From positions 1 through 7,823 of the forward strand of contig CALGIK010000255.1 of assembly GCA_937915515.1 (NCBI GenBank): a DNA stretch of 7,823 bases, written 5' to 3'. Positions 1 through 5,875 of this stretch are shown here, piece after piece. Under the pieces are notes generated by a model. The model was not told the origin of the DNA, searched no databases, and worked only from the letters and a program-made list of their open reading frames with translations. The stretch comes from an uncultured Clostridia bacterium. GTDB taxonomy: Bacteria > Bacillota > Clostridia > Christensenellales > CAG-314. A program made the translations under genes and the position numbers. The stretch's first letter is position 1, and each line of letters starts with the position of its first letter.

Positions 1-477
1 GGAAAAATTATTATAATTTATTTGTCCTGCATTGCCCGAAAGTCCCGATACCGAAGTAATATTAATAATTTTTCCGCTGCGTTTTTTGAAGAAGTGCTGA
101 CAAGTGTGCTTAATAAAATTGAAGGCGCCTTTTAAATTTACGTCTACAACCTTATCAAAATCCTCCTCTGTCATAGTCAAAAGCAGCTTGTCGGCAGTGA
201 TACCGGCATTGTTGACCAAAATATCTATTCCGCCAAAATACTCCAATACTTGTCCGACAGTGTCCTTAGCGGCAACAAAATCGCTTGCGTTGCACTTAAA
301 GCATTTTGCTTTAACGCCAAACGAAGACGCAATTTCCGTCGTTTCATTTGCTTTTGATTCGTTACCCGAATAAGTAATAGCTATATTAGCTCCGTTTTTA
401 GCAAAACAAATAGCTATTGCTCTGCCTATACCTCTTGAACCGCCTGTAATAAGCGCCGTTTTACCTTTTAAATCCAT
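1..477 (-). CDS. fabG: 3-oxoacyl-ACP reductase FabG, C-terminal part outside the window
   Basis: NADPH-dependent reductase of the elongation cycle, converting 3-oxoacyl-ACP to 3-hydroxyacyl-ACP in the cytoplasm. The first 159 residues are present; the family is usually about 245 long. Seen in the sequence: the Rossmann cofactor motif TGGSRGIG (residues 11-18), NNAG (89-92), the active-site Asn in DVNLKG (N114), catalytic Ser142 in ITSVSG, and Tyr155 in GQINY. The Ser-Tyr spacing of 13 matches Escherichia coli FabG. The YxxxK motif is not intact: the residue four after Tyr155 is Ser159, the last codon in view, where Lys is expected. The ATG at 477-475 is preceded by a strong AAGGGAAGG ribosome binding site. 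The gene lies 15 nt after fabD, as the last visible gene of the fab operon. Assignment as FabG rather than another short-chain dehydrogenase rests on both motifs and position; function depends on the unresolved lysine. Confidence 0.93.
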   Translation of the reverse strand, partial: MDLKGKTALITGGSRGIGRAIAICFAKNGANIAITYSGNESKANETTEIASSFGVKAKCFKCNASDFVAAKDTVGQVLEYFGGIDILVNNAGITADKLLLTMTEEDFDKVVDVNLKGAFNFIKHTCQHFFKKRSGKIINITSVSGLSGNAGQINYNNFS

Positions 478-492
478 ATTACCTTCCCTTAA

Positions 493-1395
493 TCAATTAA
501 ATGCCGTTGCAATCTCTTCAAAATTGTCTGTATTAAAAACCTTTGCTTGCGGCGCTGTTTTTATAATAAGCCCTCTTAAAACTTTGCCTGCACCCGCCTC
601 AATAAAGGTGTCAAAACCGTCATTTACCATATTGTTTATTGTTTGCATCCATAAAACAGGATTATATATTTGCTTGGTCAGCAATTCTTTTATGTTTAAG
701 CCGTACTGATATGACGTAAAATTTGAATAAAGAGGAATAGTAGGTGATAGTAAATTTATATCGTTTAGCTGCTCGCCAAACTCCTTTGCCGCTTGTTGCA
801 TAAAAACTGAATGAAAAGCACCACTGACCGCTAATTTTATTACTCTGTATTCAAGCTTTTTTAGAATTTCGCTAACCGTATTAACAGCTTTTGTTGTACC
901 CGAAATTACCGTTTGGTCAGGACTGTTGTAATTGACGACAAAAACGTTTCCCGTTAACAAACATAATTCCTCTATTGTTTGCGTTTTGCCGCCGATAACC
1001 GCCGCCATACAGCCCTCTGTTTTTTTTGCATGCTCCTGCATTATTTCTCCTCTTTTTTTTGCTAAAAGCAAGCCTTCGCTAAACGAATAAACGCCGCTGA
1101 AATATGCTGCCGACAGCTCACCTAAGGAAAAGCCCGCCGTCCCTTGCGCTTTTATGTTTAACTCATCTAAAGCTGCCGACGCCGCACAATTTACGGTAAA
1201 CAAACACGGCTGTGTGTTTTGGGTATTGTCCAAATCCGCTTTATTGGCGTTAAAACACATTTCAGTTAATCCGGGGATAATTTTATCCGCCTGCTCAAAA
1301 ATTTGTTTAGCTTTAACACTGTGTTTGTACAGGTTTTGCCCCATGCCTATGTATTGAGCGCCCTGACCCGAAAAAACGACGGCTATTTTACCCAT
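493..1395 (-). CDS. fabD: malonyl-CoA:ACP transacylase FabD
   Basis: Transfers malonyl from CoA to the phosphopantetheine arm of ACP, supplying the extender unit for fatty acid synthesis. The 300 residues match the family length. Seen in the sequence: FSGQGAQ near the N-terminus (residues 8-14), nucleophile Ser90 in GFSLGE, Arg115 in AKKRGE (the family Arg that binds the malonyl carboxylate), catalytic His195 in GAFHS, and Gln242 in a KQIYNPV segment. The nucleophile elbow reads GFSLG instead of the common GHSLG, a variant I recall from clostridial FabD proteins. The start chosen is the ATG at 1395, because MGKIAVVFSGQG is the normal N-terminus. The frame stays open upstream to 1497, but that part is basic, unlike FabD and lies wholly inside fabK. 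The gene overlaps the end of fabK by 13 nt and has only a weak GAG upstream, so its translation is probably coupled to fabK. Confidence 0.96.
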   Translation of the reverse strand: MGKIAVVFSGQGAQYIGMGQNLYKHSVKAKQIFEQADKIIPGLTEMCFNANKADLDNTQNTQPCLFTVNCAASAALDELNIKAQGTAGFSLGELSAAYFSGVYSFSEGLLLAKKRGEIMQEHAKKTEGCMAAVIGGKTQTIEELCLLTGNVFVVNYNSPDQTVISGTTKAVNTVSEILKKLEYRVIKLAVSGAFHSVFMQQAAKEFGEQLNDINLLSPTIPLYSNFTSYQYGLNIKELLTKQIYNPVLWMQTINNMVNDGFDTFIEAGAGKVLRGLIIKTAPQAKVFNTDNFEEIATAFN

Positions 1396-2330
1396 TGCAT
1401 ATCTCGCTGTAAAATTTGTTCGGCTTGAGTAAACATTTCTGTAATAATTTCTTTTACGCTTTGTTCTTTTTTTACAAGTGCCGCTATCTGACCGCACATA
1501 AACGTTCCCTTTAAAGTATCGCCCTCTTTTGCCGCAAGTCTTAACGAACCCGCCGCTAAGGCTTCAATCTGCTCGTTAGTTATTGTGCTGTCATATTCCT
1601 TTGTCAGCATATCCCGTGTAAAGGGCGACTTTAAGCAACGCACAGGATGCCCTAAACGCCTGCCCGTAACAAAAGTATCGGTATCCTTAGCTTTAATAAC
1701 CCTATCTTTATAATTTTGATGAATATCGCATTCGTAAGCTACCAAAAAACGTGTGCCTACTTGTACGCCTAAAGCTCCTAACATAAGAGCTGCGGCAATA
1801 CCTCTGCCGTCGCCTATGCCCCCTGCTGCAATTACGGGGATATTGACGGCATCGCATACCTGCGGCACAATCGTCATAGTTGTCAAATCTCCTACATGAC
1901 CTCCCGATTCGCCGCCTTCGGCAACTACGGCAGCAGCGCCGTTTCTTTCGGCAAGTTTTGCTAAAGTAACGGAAGGAACTACGGGTATTACTTTTATACC
2001 CGCATTTATCCATGCTTCCATAAACTTTGCAGGGTTTCCCGCACCTGTGGTGACTATTTTAACTCCCGACTCTATTACAGTTTTTGCCACTTCTTCGGCA
2101 AAGGGACTCATAAGCATAATGTTTACGCCAAAGGGTTTATCAGTAAGGGATTTTGCTTTTTCTATTTCTGCTTTTAACATTTGCCCGTTCATATTCATGG
2201 CGGCAATTAATCCAAGCCCCCCTGCGTTAGAAACGGCAGACGCAAGTTTTGCGTCGGCTACCCACGCCATTCCGCCTTGAATTATAGGGTACTGTATCCC
2301 TAATAAATCATTTAGTTTGGTATATATCAT
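1383..2330 (-). CDS. fabK: FMN-dependent enoyl-ACP reductase FabK
   Basis: Reduces trans-2-enoyl-ACP to acyl-ACP, the last step of each elongation cycle, using NAD(P)H and FMN. FabK is the flavoprotein alternative to the short-chain dehydrogenase FabI. The 315 residues form a TIM-barrel of the 2-nitropropane dioxygenase/FabK superfamily. Seen in the sequence: YPIIQGGMAWVAD at the N-terminus (residues 14-26), KPFGVNIMLMSPF (65-77), TTGAGNP (94-100), the EGGESGGHVG segment (138-147), whose His145 corresponds to His144 of Streptococcus pneumoniae FabK, the flavin phosphate loop AAGGIGDGRG (168-177), and QVGTRFLVA (190-198). Nitronate monooxygenase is the usual confusion, but the streptococcal FabK-like signatures and the fab operon position favour FabK. 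The start overlaps the acpP stop in an ATGA arrangement, with AAAGGGG about 8 nt upstream inside acpP, so the two genes are probably translationally coupled. Confidence 0.95.
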   Translation of the reverse strand: MIYTKLNDLLGIQYPIIQGGMAWVADAKLASAVSNAGGLGLIAAMNMNGQMLKAEIEKAKSLTDKPFGVNIMLMSPFAEEVAKTVIESGVKIVTTGAGNPAKFMEAWINAGIKVIPVVPSVTLAKLAERNGAAAVVAEGGESGGHVGDLTTMTIVPQVCDAVNIPVIAAGGIGDGRGIAAALMLGALGVQVGTRFLVAYECDIHQNYKDRVIKAKDTDTFVTGRRLGHPVRCLKSPFTRDMLTKEYDSTITNEQIEALAAGSLRLAAKEGDTLKGTFMCGQIAALVKKEQSVKEIITEMFTQAEQILQRDMQWVK

Positions 2331-2551
2331 TTAGCAGCCCCTTTAACCATTTCTATAAAATCACCTACAGTCGTCATGCTGCTGTCGGCTTTTAGGGTAA
2401 TGCCGAATTCGTCTTCCGCTTGCATAATAAGCTCGACATAATCTAAGGAATCCATGCCAAGGTCCGCCATTGTGCTGCTTTCGCTGATTTTTTCTGTCGG
2501 TATGTCTTTGTGTTGACTTAATAAACTTATGATTTTTTCTGAAATTTCCAT
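2327..2551 (-). CDS. acpP: acyl carrier protein
   Basis: Small acidic carrier that holds growing acyl chains as thioesters on a 4'-phosphopantetheine arm and delivers them to the Fab enzymes. The 74 residues match the usual length of about 75-80. The attachment serine is Ser35 in DLGMDSLDYVEL (residues 30-41), the classic DSL motif at the start of helix II; the segment QAEDEFGI that follows is also typical. The ATG at 2551 follows an AGGAGAGG ribosome binding site about 10 nt upstream, a strong signal fitting the high demand for ACP. The gene lies 64 nt after fabH, the widest gap inside this operon, and its stop overlaps the fabK start. I see no convincing separate promoter in that gap. Confidence 0.97.
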   Translation of the reverse strand: MEISEKIISLLSQHKDIPTEKISESSTMADLGMDSLDYVELIMQAEDEFGITLKADSSMTTVGDFIEMVKGAAK

Positions 2552-2615
2552 ATATGATAATCCTCTCCTATTTTGTTTGGTTGTTTTATATTAAAATTGC
2601 TTATTTTAATTAATA

Positions 2616-3569
2616 TCATTTATCCCATTCGATAACGCAACTGCCCATTGTAAGACCTCCGCCAAATGCCGACAAAAACAATAAATCTCCTTTTTTAAAC
2701 TTGTTATCTCTGTTGACCTCATCCATCAGCATGGGTATGCTGGCTGCCGAGGTGTTGCCAAATCTGCTGTAATTCTCGGGGAATTTTTCTTGAGGTTGCT
2801 TTAAACTTTTTCTTACCGTTTCTATTATTCTGCCGTTTGCCTGATGCAGCAAAAACCATTGTATATCGTCAGGTTTTACGTTTAAACGCCTATTTACTTC
2901 GTTAATTTCCGACAAAACGGTTTGAGTGGCAAATTTAAATATTTCCGGACCGTTCATATACAAAAAACCTTGCTCCCGTTTTTTTGTAAAACAATTTTCA
3001 GGCAGTCCGCTTAACGCGTTAAGCAATTCGATACCTTCCTTAGTGCCTATATTGATATATCTTAAACAGTCGCCCTTAGATACTACGGCTGCCCCCGCTC
3101 CGTCGCCAAAAAGCACGCAGGTAGAACGGTCGGTGTAATCAACAATCTTAGACAGTCTTTCTGCGCTTATGATAAGAATGTTATTGTATATTTGTGATTT
3201 AATTAAACCTGCCGCAACGTTTAAAGAGTAAATAAACCCTGCGCATGCTGCGTTTATATCAAAAGCGGGGCAATCGGCTTTTATTTTGCTTTTGACGCAA
3301 CACGCTAAAGAAGGCGTAATGTAGTCCCCTTGTAAAGTAGAGCATATAATTAAATCCAGATCTGCAGGTTCTAAATTAGCATTATCCAAAGCGTTTTGTG
3401 CGGCAGCCGCAGCAAGCTCTGTTAAACCGCCTTCTGTCATAATGTGTCTTGTTTTTATTCCGGTACGGCTTACTATCCAATCGTCGGTTGTATCAACGAT
3501 TTTTTCAAAAAAAGCGTTGTCGGCAATAAAATCAGGGATAGCCCTACCGGTACCAATAATCTTAAGCAT
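2616..3569 (-). CDS. fabH: 3-oxoacyl-ACP synthase III FabH
   Basis: Initiates fatty acid synthesis by condensing a short acyl-CoA with malonyl-ACP to give a 3-oxoacyl-ACP. It selects the primer and so influences straight versus branched chains. The 317 residues equal the E. coli length. The catalytic triad is visible: Cys109 in NAACAGF, His242 in LLHQANGRI, and Asn272 in FGNTSAAS. Also present are the N-terminal IGTGRAIP, the substrate-region DDWIVSRTGI (residues 29-38), LFGDGAGA (153-160) and a C-terminal AFGGGLTMGS glycine-rich loop (301-310). The ATG directly follows the fabT stop codon with no gap, and AAGGGG within the fabT end serves as ribosome binding site. Primer preference cannot be told from the sequence by eye. 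Confidence 0.97.
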   Translation of the reverse strand: MLKIIGTGRAIPDFIADNAFFEKIVDTTDDWIVSRTGIKTRHIMTEGGLTELAAAAAQNALDNANLEPADLDLIICSTLQGDYITPSLACCVKSKIKADCPAFDINAACAGFIYSLNVAAGLIKSQIYNNILIISAERLSKIVDYTDRSTCVLFGDGAGAAVVSKGDCLRYINIGTKEGIELLNALSGLPENCFTKKREQGFLYMNGPEIFKFATQTVLSEINEVNRRLNVKPDDIQWFLLHQANGRIIETVRKSLKQPQEKFPENYSRFGNTSAASIPMLMDEVNRDNKFKKGDLLFLSAFGGGLTMGSCVIEWDK

Positions 3570-4028
3570 TTATTTATCCCCTTTTTCGGATGACTTTCTA
3601 AAAAAATCGTTTATGTTTTTTATGCCTTTAATAAATACGTTTTTTTCTTCTTTTGTCAACTGTGACGAAATATTGCGTATCATAGTCTGATGAAAAAAAC
3701 GGTGCACACTGTTTATCTTTTTTCCTTTGCGGGTGAGCAAAATATAGACCACTCTTTTATCTTGTTCGCAGCGTATTTTTTCGACATATCCTTTTTTATG
3801 CAATTTGTTTATAGCGACAGTAACAGAGGGTAAAGTGATATCAAGCTCGTTAGCTATATCCGAAATGCTTCTGCCCGTGTTGTCGCCTTTATCAATTGCT
3901 TCGATAAGGTGCATTTCACCGATACTTAAATTGATGGCGCTTTTTTTTACCGCATTTTCCTCAACTTTTAGTATGTTGTTAAATGTTTCAACCAAAGCCG
4001 TATTTAATTCGTTATCAAAAGCTTCCAT
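3570..4028 (-). CDS. fabT: MarR-family fatty acid synthesis repressor, FabT-like
   Basis: Predicted DNA-binding repressor of the fatty acid synthesis operon. The 152 residues have MarR layout: an N-terminal dimerisation helix (about 1-32), a winged helix-turn-helix with SISDIANELDI (54-64) and a recognition helix at about 66-79 containing TLPSVTVAINKL, a wing carrying the family DKR signature (90-92) followed by VVYILLTRKG, and a C-terminal dimerisation helix. In Streptococcus and relatives, FabT is the first gene of this same operon and binds DNA more strongly with long-chain acyl-ACP as corepressor. That the same ligand is used here is inference. The start at 4028 has a GGGAG ribosome binding site 8 nt upstream. 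A consensus promoter and a 17-bp palindrome lie directly upstream, which suggests autoregulation. The name rests on MarR homology plus operon position. Confidence 0.88.
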   Translation of the reverse strand: MEAFDNELNTALVETFNNILKVEENAVKKSAINLSIGEMHLIEAIDKGDNTGRSISDIANELDITLPSVTVAINKLHKKGYVEKIRCEQDKRVVYILLTRKGKKINSVHRFFHQTMIRNISSQLTKEEKNVFIKGIKNINDFFRKSSEKGDK

Positions 4029-4053
4029 CGGTAAATCTCCCGCATTAAATTAG

Positions 4054-4070
4054 TTAGTTAGTCTAACTAA
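4054..4070 (-). promoter_or_regulatory. 17-bp palindromic operator, probable FabT site
   Basis: TTAGTTAGTCTAACTAA is a perfect inverted repeat of two 8-bp arms around one central base, the size and style of MarR-family operators. It lies about 9-25 nt downstream of the predicted start of the fab transcript and ahead of the fabT ribosome binding site, so a bound dimer would block transcription of the gene for the regulator itself. On the plus strand the left arm is preceded by another TTAG, giving three in a row from 4050, so a second, shifted pairing register is possible. The published streptococcal FabT box is also 17 bp but is richer in TTTGA/TCAAA, so the exact motif differs. Confidence 0.8.
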
Positions 4071-4084
4071 TTAAGATTAAGAGG

Positions 4085-4113
4085 ATTATAGATTAAAAAA
4101 ATTTTGATGTCAA
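4085..4113 (-). promoter_or_regulatory. sigma-A promoter of the fab operon
   Basis: On the minus strand a perfect -35 box TTGACA (4113-4108) and a perfect -10 box TATAAT (4090-4085) are separated by exactly 17 nt. Transcription would begin near 4078 and give a leader of about 50 nt before fabT. Both boxes matching consensus with ideal spacing implies a very strong promoter, which makes sense if the downstream operator holds it in check. Confidence 0.88.
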
Positions 4114-4448
4114 GTAAATAAATAAGGAAATCCAATGATAACTTACCTAAATAATATATAATCTAATAGGGTAAAATTAAAAACTAATAAAAGCACACTG
4201 TGACGCGAAGGATATGATGCAAAAATGTTAATTTTTTAAAAGCAAAAAAACAGGACAGAATTTCTATGTAAAACGCTAAAATAAATACGAAAATTTTTAG
4301 TTATATAAAAAATGTTTAAATTTTATCAAATAAACAAGCTACCGCTACGTAAAATTTCCTTTAGAAAATTTCCCTTCTCGGAACACCCGAAAAGGGAAAC
4401 AAAAACTCATTATACTAACCTACACCGCAACATTTGATAAAAAGCCAC
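4114..4448 (-). other. AT-rich non-coding spacer between two minus-strand operons
   Basis: About 335 nt without a supportable gene on either strand; the few ATG codons run into stops within a handful of codons. It is rich in A and T runs and contains one clear hairpin (4369-4399, listed separately) and a short direct repeat AAAATTTCC at 4351-4359 and 4365-4373. I recognise no tRNA, riboswitch or known small RNA. It separates the terminator of the SPFH operon from the fab promoter. Confidence 0.6.
4369..4399 (-). terminator. second hairpin, possible back-up terminator
   Basis: The arms TTTCCCTT (4369-4376) and AAGGGAAA (4392-4399) form 8 pairs. After one mismatch, TCGG (4378-4381) pairs with CCGA (4387-4390) around a 5-nt loop. 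On the minus strand the stem is followed by TTTTC, so it reads as a terminator in that direction. It lies about 50 nt past the main terminator and would stop read-through from the SPFH operon before it reaches the fab promoter. The T-run is short, so another role is possible. Confidence 0.5.
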
Positions 4449-4475
4449 AAAAAGCGTCGTTTAGAGGACGACGCT
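4449..4475 (-). terminator. intrinsic terminator of the SPFH/zinc ribbon/DUF1858 operon
   Basis: An 8-bp GC-rich stem, AGCGTCGT (4453-4460) with ACGACGCT (4468-4475), has a 7-nt loop. On the minus strand it is followed by a run of T, then a few bases later by a second T-run. It begins 8 nt after the stop codon of the DUF1858 gene. Confidence 0.85.
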
Positions 4476-4483
4476 CGTTGAAA

Positions 4484-4678
4484 TTACTTTTTGCAAGCTT
4501 CATTTAGTTTTGTGACCATTTCGTCAACGTCAATACCGTGGTGGATAGCTGCTTCCTCAACGGTTTCGCCGTGAGCGGCCAAACAACCTATGCAACCCAT
4601 ATTATAGGAGGCAAAAACGTCTGCGGTAGCTCTGTTTGTTTGCAGCACCTGCATAATAGTCATATCTTTTGTTATCAT
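4484..4678 (-). CDS. DUF1858 domain protein, redox-disulfide type
   Basis: A 64-residue protein that is a complete stand-alone DUF1858 domain, the family also described as the hybrid-cluster-protein-associated redox disulfide domain. Seen in the sequence: the N-terminal MITKDMTIMQVLQTN, typical of the family, a CIGC motif (Cys29, Cys32) in NMGCIGCLAAHGETVEEAA, and the C-terminal helix HGIDVDEMVTKLNEA. The two cysteines could form a reversible disulfide or bind a metal; the function of the family is not firmly known. There is no signal peptide or membrane segment, so it should be cytoplasmic. The ATG has an AAAGGAG ribosome binding site 8 nt upstream. It is the last gene before a terminator and follows the zinc ribbon gene by 50 nt, so it probably shares that transcript. 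No hybrid cluster protein gene is in the window. Confidence 0.88.
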   Translation of the reverse strand: MITKDMTIMQVLQTNRATADVFASYNMGCIGCLAAHGETVEEAAIHHGIDVDEMVTKLNEACKK

Positions 4679-4728
4679 TAAAGTATCTCCTTTATGTTAT
4701 TTTGTTTGTTTTGCTTAAAAAAATTCCT

Positions 4729-5823
4729 TTATCTTGTCAAAGCAAAATAAGCTATTACGCCAATCAACCCTAAAATCAGTAATATAACCAAACTAATTTT
4801 AAAGATAGATTTTGGGTATGCTCCCAATATCTTGCCTGTTGCGCCGTTTATGTATTGACGGTAAAATTTTTCCTTATACTTTGCGCCAGTTAAGTAAATG
4901 GGCACAAACATTGATTTAAAGGATTTTTGATTGTGTACCATGTTCATATTTAGGTAATCCACTCTGTCAGCATTATAACTGCGTATAATCTCCTGCTTTA
5001 TTGTTTCTCTCATCCTGTCTTCGGCAGTCTTAAAGGCGGTAAAAGGGTCTACTGTATAATGGTTTGCCAAAAAGCCCGCAAGATACTCGTTTGAATACAC
5101 TGTGTAAAGATTTTGCGGATAAGGCATTAATTTAGAAATAGTCCTGTCTTCGACAAAGCCGCTTGCATTTATTATGATATCGTCAAAATAATTTTTGCGT
5201 GTACCGTCGACGTTAAACCATCTTACGTGCGTTGTTGTATGTACATGTCCTTTTGAGTCGGTATGCGTTGTTGTGTAAGTTTTGCCTAACCTGCCTTGAT
5301 ATGTTGTCATCGTATGACTGTCAAAAGTCCATATAGGGTAATAAATTCCGTTAGGGTTGTTAAGTTTTAGTTCCTTCTTAAAGGCATGCGCCGCAAACCA
5401 ACGGCTTTTTATCCAATTGTTACAATGCTCTTTTGCTCTTTTAGAGTCAAACATAAAAGGTATTAAGCTGTCAGGCTTAACACTGTCAATTTCCGATTCG
5501 TTTACAACCAGAGGACTGCTGCAAAAAGGGCAGCGTGAAGCAATTTCGTCATTTTTTAAAATTTCGGTGGCGCCGCAATTTGTGCAGGTAACGGTTTTAA
5601 CCTTATCGTCCTGTCCAAATTTATGCGCTGATAATTCGCTAAAATCACGTTCCGCCACAAAAGTGTTTATTTCGATATTCTGAGTAAAACCGCAATGGTT
5701 GCATACCAGCTTATGAGTATTTGGATCATAAACCAAATTTGCGCCGCAGCCGCCGCATTTAAAATCACCTACTGATTTTTTAACCTTTTTTTTGTCTTCG
5801 CTAAAATACTGGTTTTCAACCAT
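4729..5823 (-). CDS. membrane-anchored protein with two N-terminal zinc ribbons, possibly YdjG-like
   Basis: A 364-residue protein of unknown biochemical activity. Two zinc ribbons are visible: Cys23/Cys26 with Cys41/Cys44, and Cys80/Cys83 with Cys98/Cys101. A long middle region (about 115-335) contains YYPIWTFD (161-168), a histidine- and threonine-rich stretch at 184-199 (His187, His193, His195, His199) and FVPIYLTGAKYKEKFY (306-321). One hydrophobic segment near the C-terminus (about 341-361) should span the membrane, leaving the bulk in the cytoplasm if inserted that way. Zinc ribbon proteins of this layout occur beside SPFH proteins in Bacillota; in B. subtilis the pspA-ydjG-ydjH-ydjI membrane-stress operon is the known example, and I infer a similar partnership here. 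The ATG follows GAGGTG closely. It lies 52 nt after the SPFH gene, with a hairpin in the gap. Confidence 0.85.
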   Translation of the reverse strand: MVENQYFSEDKKKVKKSVGDFKCGGCGANLVYDPNTHKLVCNHCGFTQNIEINTFVAERDFSELSAHKFGQDDKVKTVTCTNCGATEILKNDEIASRCPFCSSPLVVNESEIDSVKPDSLIPFMFDSKRAKEHCNNWIKSRWFAAHAFKKELKLNNPNGIYYPIWTFDSHTMTTYQGRLGKTYTTTHTDSKGHVHTTTHVRWFNVDGTRKNYFDDIIINASGFVEDRTISKLMPYPQNLYTVYSNEYLAGFLANHYTVDPFTAFKTAEDRMRETIKQEIIRSYNADRVDYLNMNMVHNQKSFKSMFVPIYLTGAKYKEKFYRQYINGATGKILGAYPKSIFKISLVILLILGLIGVIAYFALTR

Positions 5824-5847
5824 TTTTCACCTCAAAACGGTAAATTA

Positions 5848-5870
5848 AAGGGTCGGCTAATTCAACCCTT
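5848..5870 (-). terminator. intercistronic hairpin, possible attenuator
   Basis: Between the SPFH stop and the zinc ribbon start, the minus strand reads AAGGGTTG (5870-5863) and CGACCCTT (5855-5848), forming 8 pairs including one G-U around a 7-nt loop. The G-U pair becomes a C-A mismatch on the other strand, which suggests it acts in minus-strand RNA. It is followed by a weak interrupted T-run, so partial termination or RNA processing is more likely than a full stop. That would give more SPFH than zinc ribbon transcript. Confidence 0.4.
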
Positions 5871-5875
5871 ATTTA

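Noticed and set aside
1396..1497. Upstream extension of fabD by 34 codons in the same frame.
   Set aside because: The extra residues are strongly basic and unlike any FabD, and they lie entirely within the fabK coding sequence. MGKIAVVFSGQG at 1395 is the expected N-terminus.
1708..2013. A 101-codon minus-strand frame rich in Arg, Ser and Cys.
   Set aside because: It lies inside fabK in another frame, has shadow-like composition and no family features.
2552..2615. Internal promoter or second operator before acpP, as known before fabK in streptococci.
   Set aside because: The gap is AT-rich with some -10-like sequences, but there is no -35 partner and no copy of the TTAGTTAG palindrome.
4190..4220. 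Resemblance of CACACTGTGACGCGAAGG to a riboswitch core.
   Set aside because: Only a few bases match cyclic-di-GMP riboswitch landmarks, and no paired helices or plus-strand downstream gene are present.
4712..4740. TTGACA at the end of the zinc ribbon gene as a separate promoter for the DUF1858 gene.
   Set aside because: No acceptable -10 box follows at 15-19 nt (the best is TAAGCA), and the hexamer encodes the last residues of the gene.
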